Part shown: positions 1 through 6,356 of the stretch, in pieces
How the letters are laid out: every line of letters begins with the position of its first letter
Position numbering within the stretch: the first letter of the stretch is position 1
DNA from: Chloroflexota bacterium
Lineage (GTDB): Bacteria > Chloroflexota > Anaerolineae > Anaerolineales > Anaerolineaceae
Reading direction: 5' to 3'
DNA: 9,452 bases
Assembly: GCA_012800995.1 (NCBI GenBank)
Contig: JAAZIH010000249.1
Location: forward strand, 1 to 9,452
The notes under the pieces: generated by a model
Told to the model about the DNA's origin: nothing
What the model saw: the letters and a program-made list of their open reading frames with translations, nothing else
The model's database searches: none
Translations under genes and position numbers: made by a program

Positions 1-749
1 AAATTGTAGACCTGACCGTACGAGTTATCTGAAAGGGCTGTAATCAGCATCGCGTCGACAACATCTTCAACATAGTTGTAATCGCGTACTTGAGTGCCAT
101 CTCCGAAAATCTGCATGGGTTGCCCTTCCAGCAGGCGTCTAATCCAAATACCCAAGAAGGTTTGCCTTGCGTCTTTGATACGCATACGAGGCCCATAAGT
201 GTTGGTCAGACGCAAGATGGTTGAACGAATACCATAAACATCGTAATAAAGGCGGTGGTACTGCTCTCCGGCAAGTTTATTGATGCCATTGACATCCACG
301 GGGTTGAGTGGGTGTGTTTCATCAACCGGTATCTGCATGGGGCGTCCATAGATTTGGCGCGTGCTGGCAAAGATGAGCCGGATATCAGGGTTGTAGTGGC
401 GACAGGCTTCCAATATTTGAAGTTGCGCGAGCACGTTGATATTAAGGTCAGTTTCAGGCGCTTCCATCGAATCCATATGGCTAGTCTGACCAGCAAGATT
501 GAAGAGATAGTCCTGTTTTGCTACGAGATATTTCATGGAGTGTGGGTCACGAACGTCTGAAATGTTGACACGCGCCAGGTGTTTTACCGGTTCTATATTA
601 AAGAGATTACCGCCGTACGTTGGAATGAGGCTATCTACCAAAGTAACTTTCGCGCCGGCATCGATAAGCCGAATGGCGAGGTTTGATCCGATGAAACCCA
701 ATCCACCGGTGATGAGCACTCTTTTGTCTTTGAACTTTTTGGTATCCAT
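1..749 (-). CDS. NAD-dependent epimerase/dehydratase (extended SDR), C-terminus outside the window
   Basis: This frame is open from ATG at 749 to the left edge, giving the first 249 residues; a complete family member is usually about 310-340. It is a sugar-nucleotide-modifying cytoplasmic enzyme of the UDP-glucose 4-epimerase/dTDP-glucose dehydratase type. Visible signs are the Rossmann motif TGGLGFIGS (residues 14-22, glycines 15, 18, 21), an acidic residue D39 ending beta-2 for the NAD ribose, NLAGQ at 84-88, the active-site strand FASTRQIYG (127-135, S129/T130), RLTNTYGPR near 179-187, and a later DGTQVRDYNYVEDV stretch typical of the substrate-binding half. Oddity: the usual YxxxK is NGINK (154-158), so lysine is kept but the catalytic tyrosine is asparagine. 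It follows the glycosyltransferase by 14 bp and has TACAAT 6 nt before ATG with no Shine-Dalgarno. Family assignment is firm; the exact sugar substrate cannot be told. Confidence 0.93.
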   Translation of the reverse strand, partial: MDTKKFKDKRVLITGGLGFIGSNLAIRLIDAGAKVTLVDSLIPTYGGNLFNIEPVKHLARVNISDVRDPHSMKYLVAKQDYLFNLAGQTSHMDSMEAPETDLNINVLAQLQILEACRHYNPDIRLIFASTRQIYGRPMQIPVDETHPLNPVDVNGINKLAGEQYHRLYYDVYGIRSTILRLTNTYGPRMRIKDARQTFLGIWIRRLLEGQPMQIFGDGTQVRDYNYVEDVVDAMLITALSDNSYGQVYN

Positions 750-755
750 GGGCTA

Positions 756-761
756 ATTGTA
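756..761 (-). promoter_or_regulatory. Candidate -10 box of the epimerase gene (leaderless start)
   Basis: TACAAT on the minus strand ends exactly 6 nt before the ATG at 749, which puts the expected transcription start on the A of the start codon. No Shine-Dalgarno is present and no convincing -35 is seen. It lies in the 14-bp gap after the glycosyltransferase gene, so it would be an internal promoter of the operon. Confidence 0.4.
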
Positions 762-763
762 CT

Positions 764-1519
764 TTAGCTTTGTGTTTTATTCTGAAGGTGTTCTTTTTTG
801 ACGACCAATTTCCACCAAAGTTGTGAAAGATGCTTGAAAGTAGTCCACAGATGCTTTGGCCTGAAAAACTGTGACTTACCATACGAGCGATGATAATGAT
901 TTACGGGTACTTCCGCGAATTTATAGCCAGCATCCTGGAATTTTTTGACCATCTCGAGGCAGATCGTGCCGGTGTTGCTTTCAAGCGGTACGTTATCAAA
1001 AATATCGCGGCGGATAAGCCTAAAGTCGCAGTCAACATCTCTCAGTTTGAAACCAAACGCGATTTTGACGATGTGGTGGTAAATTCTGCCAATCAATATG
1101 CGGTACCAGGCGTCATTGCGGCTTATTTTGTAGCCATTGACAACGTCAATATCATCGTTTAGCACTTCTGTTAGCCGGGGCATTTCGAGAGGGTTGTATT
1201 GTGCGTCGCCATCTGTGTAAAAAATCCAGTCTTTCGTGGCAGCTGCAAAACCACTGCGCAAAGCTTGTCCATAGCCCTTGTTTGTCTCGTGGGTGATGAC
1301 TTTTAGCTCTGGAAAGCGCGATGCCAGTTCTTCTAACACCGCTCCAGTAGCATCCTTGCTGCCGTCATTGGTGACTATCACTTCATAATCATCTGTAACC
1401 TGGCGAAGCGCGATGAGTGAGGTGAGCACCATGCTGGGGATAGTGCCGGCATCGTTATAGGCTGGAAAAACCGCGCTAATGCTGCTTATCTTTGGGCGTG
1501 ATTCGATGATCTTGTTCAT
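764..1519 (-). CDS. Family 2 glycosyltransferase, dolichyl-phosphate-mannose-synthase-like
   Basis: The 251-residue protein is a GT-A fold glycosyltransferase of the DPM1/polyprenyl-phosphate hexose synthase type, which moves a sugar from a nucleotide donor to a polyprenyl phosphate on the cytoplasmic membrane face. Visible signs are the opening strand AVFPAYNDAGTI (16-27), the nucleotide-binding VTNDGSKDAT (49-58, D52), KGYGQALRSG (81-90), the metal-binding DGD (103-105) in YTDGDAQYNP, and RDVDCDFRL (160-168), a hallmark of this subgroup. No membrane helices follow the catalytic domain, unlike GtrB/ArnC-type enzymes with two C-terminal helices, so it probably works with the separate GtrA protein. 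The start is set by ATGA overlap with gtrA and by an AAGGA sequence 6 nt upstream. It is translationally coupled to gtrA and followed closely by the epimerase gene. The sugar is unknown. Confidence 0.93.
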   Translation of the reverse strand: MNKIIESRPKISSISAVFPAYNDAGTIPSMVLTSLIALRQVTDDYEVIVTNDGSKDATGAVLEELASRFPELKVITHETNKGYGQALRSGFAAATKDWIFYTDGDAQYNPLEMPRLTEVLNDDIDVVNGYKISRNDAWYRILIGRIYHHIVKIAFGFKLRDVDCDFRLIRRDIFDNVPLESNTGTICLEMVKKFQDAGYKFAEVPVNHYHRSYGKSQFFRPKHLWTTFKHLSQLWWKLVVKKEHLQNKTQS

Positions 1520-2007
1520 GAGCTGTCCTTGGATGATTTTTTGAAAAGTCGGATTGTTTTAAAGGTGAAAACTGAATTGAGCAAGTATGAAAGCAGGGCG
1601 ATGGGAATGGTGTTTAATGCGCCCGCAAGATACTCATTAAGGTTAATTTTTTCAACCATACGTTTTAGAACGAAGACATCTAAACTCATCGTGACGGCAT
1701 AGACTAACACAAAACGCACGATAAGCCAGTTGTCTTTATTATTAAAAACAATTCGACCAGTAGTAAAGAAGTTAAAGATGATTCCGATGATGATGGCAAT
1801 AACACGTGCCCAAAGGTAATTTATGCCAATAAATACAAGAAAAGCATAAAGAGCATAGCCAAAGAGCGTATTAAGCACGCCAACGAAAAGAAAGCGAATA
1901 AAGCGCGTGTCCCATAACTTTTGTATAAAGGCTATTAAAGCATTTTGGGAGTAGATTTTTTTATGTTCAGACTGTTCAGTCGCAAAATGCTCTTCTGTGT
2001 TTTTCAT
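1516..2007 (-). CDS. GtrA family membrane protein (polyprenyl-phosphate sugar flippase-like)
   Basis: A 163-residue integral membrane protein of the GtrA/DPMS_TMD family, members of which are thought to flip polyprenyl-phosphate sugars or anchor the partner glycosyltransferase. After a hydrophilic N-terminus of about 35 residues there are four predicted helices (about 37-58, 63-83, 94-113, 126-148). Characteristic pieces are FIRFLFVGVLNTLFGYALY (36-54) and the NFFTTGRIVF segment (79-88) between helices 2 and 3, and the protein ends with a basic tail. Length suits the family, usually 120-170. Its TGA stop overlaps the ATG of the glycosyltransferase (ATGA), strongly implying a joint role. It begins 38 bp after ftsK in the same direction and has its own TATAAT 7 nt before ATG, so it likely starts a separate transcript. 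Confidence 0.92.
   Translation of the reverse strand: MKNTEEHFATEQSEHKKIYSQNALIAFIQKLWDTRFIRFLFVGVLNTLFGYALYAFLVFIGINYLWARVIAIIIGIIFNFFTTGRIVFNNKDNWLIVRFVLVYAVTMSLDVFVLKRMVEKINLNEYLAGALNTIPIALLSYLLNSVFTFKTIRLFKKSSKDSS
1526..1530 (-). promoter_or_regulatory. Shine-Dalgarno of the glycosyltransferase gene
   Basis: AAGGA on the minus strand ends 6 nt before the ATG at 1519 and lies inside the end of gtrA. It confirms this start and contrasts with the neighbouring genes that have a -10 box instead of a ribosome binding site. Confidence 0.7.
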
Positions 2008-2014
2008 CGCGGTT

Positions 2015-2043
2015 ATTATACATGAAGCCAGAAGAATTGTTAG
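2015..2043 (-). promoter_or_regulatory. Promoter of the gtrA-glycosyltransferase-epimerase operon
   Basis: On the minus strand a perfect TATAAT (2020-2015) lies 7 nt before the gtrA ATG, with CTAACA (2043-2038, four of six matches to TTGACA) 17 nt further upstream. It fits the 38-bp gap after ftsK. The expected start is on or one base from the A of the ATG, so the message would be leaderless. The block CATGTATAATA is identical to that of the tRNA-Arg(TCG) promoter in this window. Confidence 0.65.
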
Positions 2044-2045
2044 GG

Positions 2046-4343
2046 CTAATCTTCATTCACTGGTGGATACTGTCCGTAATCAAGAACTTCGCGTGTGCCA
2101 CTTGGACTGGGTGGGCCGATGATGCCATCTTCTTCTAATTTTTCAATAATACGCGCTGAACGGGTGTAGCCAATGCGGAATTTGCGTTGAAGCATTGAAA
2201 TGGAGGCGCGTCCTTCCTTGCGAATCATCGCAATCACTTCTCCTTCTATCGGATCCGCATCTGGGTCGGGCGCTTCAATCTTCCAATGATGGTCATCAAT
2301 CAATGGCGCATGTGGACTGGAAGCTGCTGTCATAAGGTTGGGACGTTCAGGCGCGTCTGCTTGCGCACTTTGATTGCGCCAGAAGTCGGTCAGTTTGTTG
2401 ATTTCCTCATCAGATATGTAGGTGCCTTGTAAACGGACAGGTTCTGGTGCGTCGGGTGCCTGAAAGAGCATATCTCCCCGCCCAAGCAAACGTTCCGCAC
2501 CGGGTTGATCAAGGATGACACGGCTATCCACACCCGAAGCGACCGCGAAAGCGATGCGCGCGGGGAAGTTCGCTTTGATCAAACCCGTGAGGATATCTGC
2601 GGATGGGCGTTGGGTGGCGATAATAAGATGAATACCTGTGGCACGGGCGAGTTGTGCAAGGCGGATGAGTGAGCGCTCGGTTTCGTCTGGCGCGAGCATC
2701 ATCAGATCGGCCAACTCATCGATAACAACCAAAATATAGTGCAGCTCTTTTTTGCCTTCAGACTGGGCTTTTTGGTTGTACTCTTCGATATTCCGCACAC
2801 CCTGGGCGGCAAAGACCTGATAACGCAAATCCATTTCGCGCATCATGCGCTGGAGCGCGTTAACCACCTTATCTGCCTCGGTGATGACTGGCGCCAGGAG
2901 GTGGGGAATGCCGTTGTATCCGGTCAGTTCAACACGTTTGGGGTCAACTAACATCAGACGCAGTTGATCAGGTGTCAGGGTGAGCAAATAGCCAGCCAAA
3001 ATCGCATTCACACAAACGGATTTACCCGAACCAGTCGTGCCAGCAATGAGCAAATGGGGCATTTTTGATAGGTCAGATGCGAAAGGCAAACCCGTAACAT
3101 CCTTGCCAAGCACGAAACGCAAAGCGGAAGTTTCTGATTGAAAAGCAGTGCTCTGAAAGATTTCTAACATTGAAACAAGAGAAGTATGCGTGTTGGGCAC
3201 TTCAATGCCGATATAACCTTTCCCTGGGACGGGTGCCTGCATGCGGATACGTGAGGCTTTGAGCGCCATGGCGAGGTCATCTGCCAGACGCGTGATATTG
3301 CTCACCCGCACACGTGTTTTTCCACCGCGCGATTCGATGTAATCAGGCTCAACGCCAAACATGGTGATGGCCGGCCCACGGCGGATTTCGACTACTGTAC
3401 CAGGCGCGTTGAAAGAGCGCAAGGTTTCTTCGATGACGCGGGCGCGGTCTTCATCGCTTTCATCGCTTCTTATGGCGCGAGTCGGAGGGCTGAGAATATC
3501 TTCGGGTTCTGGTAATATCCAAGCCTTTTGTCCTTCAGCAATTTGTGTGGAGGCTTGTCGGCTTGAAACTGGTTTGACTGGGGGTACTGGTTGGTTGATT
3601 TCTTCTTTACTATCAATAAGTGGCAAGGGCGTTTGGATGGTTTGTTCATCAAGCGCTCTTTGTAACTGTTCTTTGTGAGCTCTTCTTTGCTCTTGGATTT
3701 CGGCTTGTTGTCGCAAGAAAGCTGCAAATTTTGTGTGACAGTTTTTAAAGCGAATGACCAGCCAGGCTAAAAGGGCAGGCATTGAAAGATTGACCAGAAG
3801 TATCAGCGCGATGAGCAGCCAGGCAATGAGCATAATCACCGCGCCAGGTGTGCCTAATCCGTGATGAAACCACTCGTATATGGCTTTACCAACTTCACCA
3901 CCACCTTTAAAGGGGACCGCGCGTGTAGGATCAGGGGCGTGAAAAAACTGAAACCAGGTGATGAGATTAAAAATGAGCGCGGTTGCGCCGATGAGTCTGG
4001 GTATGGTGACGACTGGAAATTGCTCATAACGCGATAAGAGAAACCAGGCACCGGCTAATATCATGATAATTGGGATGACATAAGAAAAGATGCCGGTTTG
4101 TTTAAGTAAAAAATCTGGCCATTTAGCAAAGAAGCTACCTTGTTTGGCAAAAAAAGTCATGATTAAACTAATAAAGCCAAATACTAAGAGAACAATCCCA
4201 CTGACTTCGATGACTTTTTCTTTTGAAAAGTCAAATTTAAAGTCCAGAGATTGCTTTTTAGTAGGCGCGCGTTTTTTGGAACTTGATTTCGTTCGGCTGC
4301 TTGATTTTGATTTAGCTTTTGTTGTGACTGGCCGTTTTGCCAT
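2046..4343 (-). CDS. ftsK: DNA translocase FtsK/SpoIIIE
   Basis: The 765-residue protein is a septum-located hexameric ATPase that pumps chromosomal DNA and helps resolve dimers during division. The N-terminus is a Lys/Ser-rich tail (1-30), followed by about four membrane helices (about 46-66, 86-104, 116-135, 166-198). A charged linker with a short coiled-coil-like stretch (200-235) and Pro-rich parts leads to the alpha/beta motor. There, Walker A is AGTTGSGKSV (434-443, K441) and Walker B is ILVVIDELADL (537-547, D542/E543), with ATGIHLIIATQRPS (568-581) downstream. The C-terminal gamma winged helix (about 696-757, IGYTRSARIIEKLEEDG) is the domain that reads polar DNA sequences. All domains are intact and the length suits SpoIIIE-like members with a short linker. 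ATG at 4343 is chosen for AGGAG 5 nt upstream. gtrA follows in the same direction. Confidence 0.97.
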   Translation of the reverse strand: MAKRPVTTKAKSKSSSRTKSSSKKRAPTKKQSLDFKFDFSKEKVIEVSGIVLLVFGFISLIMTFFAKQGSFFAKWPDFLLKQTGIFSYVIPIIMILAGAWFLLSRYEQFPVVTIPRLIGATALIFNLITWFQFFHAPDPTRAVPFKGGGEVGKAIYEWFHHGLGTPGAVIMLIAWLLIALILLVNLSMPALLAWLVIRFKNCHTKFAAFLRQQAEIQEQRRAHKEQLQRALDEQTIQTPLPLIDSKEEINQPVPPVKPVSSRQASTQIAEGQKAWILPEPEDILSPPTRAIRSDESDEDRARVIEETLRSFNAPGTVVEIRRGPAITMFGVEPDYIESRGGKTRVRVSNITRLADDLAMALKASRIRMQAPVPGKGYIGIEVPNTHTSLVSMLEIFQSTAFQSETSALRFVLGKDVTGLPFASDLSKMPHLLIAGTTGSGKSVCVNAILAGYLLTLTPDQLRLMLVDPKRVELTGYNGIPHLLAPVITEADKVVNALQRMMREMDLRYQVFAAQGVRNIEEYNQKAQSEGKKELHYILVVIDELADLMMLAPDETERSLIRLAQLARATGIHLIIATQRPSADILTGLIKANFPARIAFAVASGVDSRVILDQPGAERLLGRGDMLFQAPDAPEPVRLQGTYISDEEINKLTDFWRNQSAQADAPERPNLMTAASSPHAPLIDDHHWKIEAPDPDADPIEGEVIAMIRKEGRASISMLQRKFRIGYTRSARIIEKLEEDGIIGPPSPSGTREVLDYGQYPPVNED

Positions 4344-4348
4344 GAGAA

Positions 4349-4353
4349 CTCCT
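4349..4353 (-). promoter_or_regulatory. Shine-Dalgarno of ftsK
   Basis: AGGAG on the minus strand ends 5 nt before the ATG at 4343 and fixes the start. Confidence 0.8.
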
Positions 4354-4397
4354 GGTCATAATGTTAAAATAGTTTTCTGTTTTAGATAGACTTTTAC

Positions 4398-4411
4398 GCT
4401 GTATTAACAGC
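4398..4411. repeat. 14-bp inverted repeat upstream of ftsK
   Basis: GCTGT and ACAGC flank ATTA, a perfect 5-bp inverted repeat. It lies about 55 bp before the ftsK ATG and could be an operator or a small leader hairpin. Its size alone does not prove function. Confidence 0.3.
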
Positions 4412-4456
4412 TTTCCCTTGATTATCATGCACTTTTTGTGCCAAAGATTAGTAAAA

Positions 4457-4471
4457 ATGAAAGCGTTTACT
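4457..4471. promoter_or_regulatory. LacI/CcpA-family operator-like site (cre-like)
   Basis: ATGAAAGCGTTTACT matches every defined position of the Bacillus cre consensus WTGNAANCGNWNNCW, and it is nearly palindromic around the central CG, as are operators of LacI/GalR-family regulators. It sits between the possible ftsK promoter and ftsK, where a bound protein would block transcription. The owner protein is not in the window and a chance match is possible. Confidence 0.3.
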
Positions 4472-4499
4472 TTTTGACGATTCCGAACTTTGTCTCTCT

Positions 4500-4527
4500 A
4501 TTGTAAAATCAGAGAACACAATGAAAA
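4500..4527 (-). promoter_or_regulatory. Possible ftsK promoter
   Basis: On the minus strand TTTTCA (4527-4522) and TACAAT (4505-4500) are separated by 16 nt. This would start a transcript near 4493 with a leader of about 150 nt. It is the best candidate in the gap but is not a strong consensus. Confidence 0.3.
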
Positions 4528-4612
4528 AATGTGCGTCAGATGCTCGGTATGAGGCATAAACAGCGGTTTTATTTATTTTTTACGCTCTCTAACGAGAAAA
4601 ACCGATAAAAAA

Positions 4613-4685
4613 TACCCGCGGAGGGACTCGAACCCCCAACCATCTGATTCGAAGTCAGGTACTCTATCCATTGAGCTACGCGGGC
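4613..4685 (-). tRNA. tRNA-Arg (anticodon TCG)
   Basis: The 73-nt cloverleaf on the minus strand has a 7-bp acceptor stem (GCCCGCG with CGCGGGT, pair 1-72 being G-U), a D-stem GCTC/GAGT, and an anticodon loop CTTCGAA with TCG at 34-36. The T-arm is GGGGG-TTCGAGT-CCCTC and the discriminator is A. The CCA is not encoded. TCG reads CGA and possibly other CGN codons. An oddity is that the anticodon stem CCTGA/TCAGA has a C-A mismatch at 27-43. It lies just downstream of the serine hydrolase gene in the same direction. Confidence 0.96.
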
Positions 4686-4695
4686 AAGTTGGGCT

Positions 4696-4723
4696 ATTAT
4701 ACATGAAATTCGCGCTTATTCAA
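4696..4723 (-). promoter_or_regulatory. Promoter of tRNA-Arg(TCG)
   Basis: On the minus strand TTGAAT (4723-4718) and a perfect TATAAT (4701-4696) are 16 nt apart. The -10 box ends 10 nt before the tRNA, predicting a 5' leader of about 4 nt. The -35 overlaps the TAA stop of the serine hydrolase gene. Confidence 0.75.
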
Positions 4724-6197
4724 GATTAAAATAATTATAAACAGCAGCTGACAGATTGCTGACCATCGGATTAACCACATCGAAAATGGCTTGTACAGGG
4801 TGGAAGATGAATACAGAGATAATGTAATCTCCACCTGGTGTATAAAAGATGCCAGCATCACCCATGGTGTGCATATATCCATCTTTGTATTCAACCGCCC
4901 AGCCATGTTTATGGGCTACCTGTGTTTCCGGCGGAACGCCACCTTGTAAAAAGACAGCAATTCTGTTCTTCGCCATGTACTCAACCATAAGCTGGCATTC
5001 GTATTGTGTGATTTCCCCTTCAAAGGCCAGGGGAATAGCACCACCATAGTCTTTGGCACAGTAGTATATTTCTTCCAGTAACAAACCCAAATCAAGTGGG
5101 GTGGTTTGGGCATAGCGGTCAGGGTCAGTGTCATAACTGAGGTCCTGATTTGCAGGTGTTGAGAAGTTTTGCAAAAGGGGTGACCCTAAAGCAAAATACC
5201 CAGCCCAGAAGGTGTTACTGAGCCCAAGTGTTTGCATATCTTCTGAGACACGTAACGGTCCTAAATTCCGCTCAATCACATTTTTGCCTACAAAATCTGT
5301 CGATTCGTTATCGCTTTGCTCGACCATTTCTTCAATCTGAGCCAATACAATTGGGTCATAGGGTTCTTCAAGGTATTTGAATGCTGAAAGCAAGACGGGG
5401 ATTTTGATTGTGCTCCATGCGGAATAGGCGATGTTGACCGGAAGTTCTTCTTCACCCACCTTGCTATGGTTAAAGTGCAAAACTGCGCCGTTTTTGAGAT
5501 CTTTCAGATAAAATTCTGTCCAGCCATCAAAGCGCGATTTGTTAATAATATCATGCAACATGTAATCCAAAAGCTCAATGCCCGGTTTAACGGATGAGCT
5601 TTTGACAATGTCGAGTTTTGCCACACGGTTGTTGGGTGAGTTGAGCGATTGGATAATGCGTTCAATGGATGTGTCGTAGTTAATAGCTGTGCCTTCCTTG
5701 CCAGGATAAAAGTAGCTTTCGCCAGGCGCGGGCATGGGGGGTTCAGCGAATTCATTATAACGAGAGGCGATTTCGGTCTCAAGGAAGGCTTTGAGGCGGT
5801 TTTTATCGTAGTCGGATTGAAGAGGAATATCTTCAGAACTAATGGGCTGATTCCATAGATATTTCCAGAATCCGAGCCAAAACGATTCGCTTGTGCGTTG
5901 CTGGTCAGCTGCAGCCAGCATGTTTTGCAGGCGAAGCTCATACCCTAAAGTTGCTGGACGAACCTGGATGCGATTCTCGCCGTAGTGTAATTCTATAGGC
6001 GCCATGTAAATCTTAACCAGACGGTCAGAGGCAAGCTCATAGTTCAATCCACCGACAGGAATACCAGCAATTTTTAAACCTGTTGGGAAGTTTGCACGGA
6101 TGCGCGAATAGCGTGTTAACTGTGAAATAGCCAAAAAACTGGCCAGGATAATTAGCCCGGCTGCAATCCAGCGAAGCAGAGAGCGTTTCGTGCGCAT
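4716..6197 (-). CDS. Membrane-anchored serine hydrolase, class A beta-lactamase fold, with peptidoglycan-binding-type N-terminal domain
   Basis: The 493-residue protein has one N-terminal membrane helix (about 7-28, after RTKR), placing the rest outside the membrane. Residues 40-200 resemble the VanW/YoaR-associated peptidoglycan-binding domain, with GIPVGGLNYELASDRL (45-60), PATLGYEL (81-88) and PGKEGTAINYD (165-175). Residues 205-493 form a penicillin-recognising serine hydrolase: STIK (262-265, nucleophile S262, K265), SDN (295-297) and KHG (430-432, replacing KTG). No ExxLN omega-loop glutamate is evident between SDN and TTP (365-367), so real beta-lactamase activity is doubtful. A cell-wall-linked transpeptidase, hydrolase or sensor role is an inference. 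ATG at 6197 is preceded by TATAAT 6 nt away and no Shine-Dalgarno. It is divergent from rho and could be cotranscribed with the tRNA. Confidence 0.88.
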   Translation of the reverse strand: MRTKRSLLRWIAAGLIILASFLAISQLTRYSRIRANFPTGLKIAGIPVGGLNYELASDRLVKIYMAPIELHYGENRIQVRPATLGYELRLQNMLAAADQQRTSESFWLGFWKYLWNQPISSEDIPLQSDYDKNRLKAFLETEIASRYNEFAEPPMPAPGESYFYPGKEGTAINYDTSIERIIQSLNSPNNRVAKLDIVKSSSVKPGIELLDYMLHDIINKSRFDGWTEFYLKDLKNGAVLHFNHSKVGEEELPVNIAYSAWSTIKIPVLLSAFKYLEEPYDPIVLAQIEEMVEQSDNESTDFVGKNVIERNLGPLRVSEDMQTLGLSNTFWAGYFALGSPLLQNFSTPANQDLSYDTDPDRYAQTTPLDLGLLLEEIYYCAKDYGGAIPLAFEGEITQYECQLMVEYMAKNRIAVFLQGGVPPETQVAHKHGWAVEYKDGYMHTMGDAGIFYTPGGDYIISVFIFHPVQAIFDVVNPMVSNLSAAVYNYFNLE

Positions 6198-6203
6198 ACT
6201 GAT

Positions 6204-6209
6204 ATTATA
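6204..6209 (-). promoter_or_regulatory. -10 box of the serine hydrolase gene (leaderless start)
   Basis: A perfect TATAAT on the minus strand ends 6 nt before the ATG at 6197, so transcription should begin at or next to the start codon. No Shine-Dalgarno and no good -35 are visible. Confidence 0.6.
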
Positions 6210-6268
6210 ATCGTAAAGCTGTTCTCAGTAGTCTGGGCTATGAATTGATGCGAATTTCCACACTTTAA

Positions 6269-6285
6269 TGGTTAATTCTGGTTAA
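6269..6285 (+). repeat. Tandem TGGTTAA direct repeat in the divergent promoter region
   Basis: TGGTTAA occurs at 6269-6275 and 6279-6285, a period of 10 bp or about one helical turn. It lies between the promoters of the serine hydrolase gene (about 60 bp away) and rho (about 60 bp before its -10). That placement suits a dimeric activator or repressor, but no regulator can be named. Confidence 0.25.
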
Positions 6286-6322
6286 AAAACGCTCAAAAGC
6301 TGCTATTTTCTTGCGAAAAAGC

Positions 6323-6350
6323 TTGCACAGAATTTAGGCAATGATATAAT
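6323..6350 (+). promoter_or_regulatory. Promoter of rho
   Basis: A perfect TATAAT (6345-6350) with extended -10 TGA directly before it has TTGCAC (6323-6328) 16 nt upstream. The predicted start near 6357 leaves an untranslated leader of about 145 nt. This is the strongest promoter sequence facing rho in the 304-bp intergenic region (6198-6501), which otherwise holds the TGGTTAA repeat and the serine hydrolase promoter. Confidence 0.7.
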
Positions 6351-6356
6351 AGACTC

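Larger units (their letters stand above)
4344..4612. other. 269-bp intergenic region between ftsK and tRNA-Arg(TCG)
   Basis: This AT-rich gap holds no convincing gene. From left to right it contains the ftsK Shine-Dalgarno, a perfect inverted repeat at 4398-4411, a LacI/CcpA-type operator match at 4457-4471 and a possible ftsK promoter at 4500-4527. At the right end, arms ATTTTTTA (4575-4582) and TAAAAAAT (4606-4613) form an inverted repeat that reaches the tRNA 3' end. Inside it is the small hairpin CTCT/AGAG. No clear GC-rich hairpin with a U-tract is seen after the tRNA, so how its transcript ends is not obvious. Confidence 0.6.

Noticed and set aside
890..1162. Open plus-strand frame opposite the glycosyltransferase gene
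   Set aside because: It is antisense to a clear GT2 catalytic domain and has no family resemblance.
3361..3678. Open plus-strand frame opposite ftsK
   Set aside because: It lies wholly antisense to the well-conserved ftsK frame, resembles no protein, and has no start signals.
4520..4558. 12-codon plus-strand frame (ATG AAA AAA TGT ...) in the ftsK-tRNA gap
   Set aside because: No Shine-Dalgarno, no well-placed promoter, and length compatible with chance.
4564..4613. AT-rich inverted repeats beside tRNA-Arg(TCG) as an intrinsic terminator
   Set aside because: The stems are almost pure A-T with large interior loops and no U-tract follows in the direction of tRNA transcription.
4613..4685. 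tRNA-Arg as an integration site of a mobile element
   Set aside because: No integrase gene, no direct repeat of the tRNA end, and both flanks are housekeeping or envelope genes.
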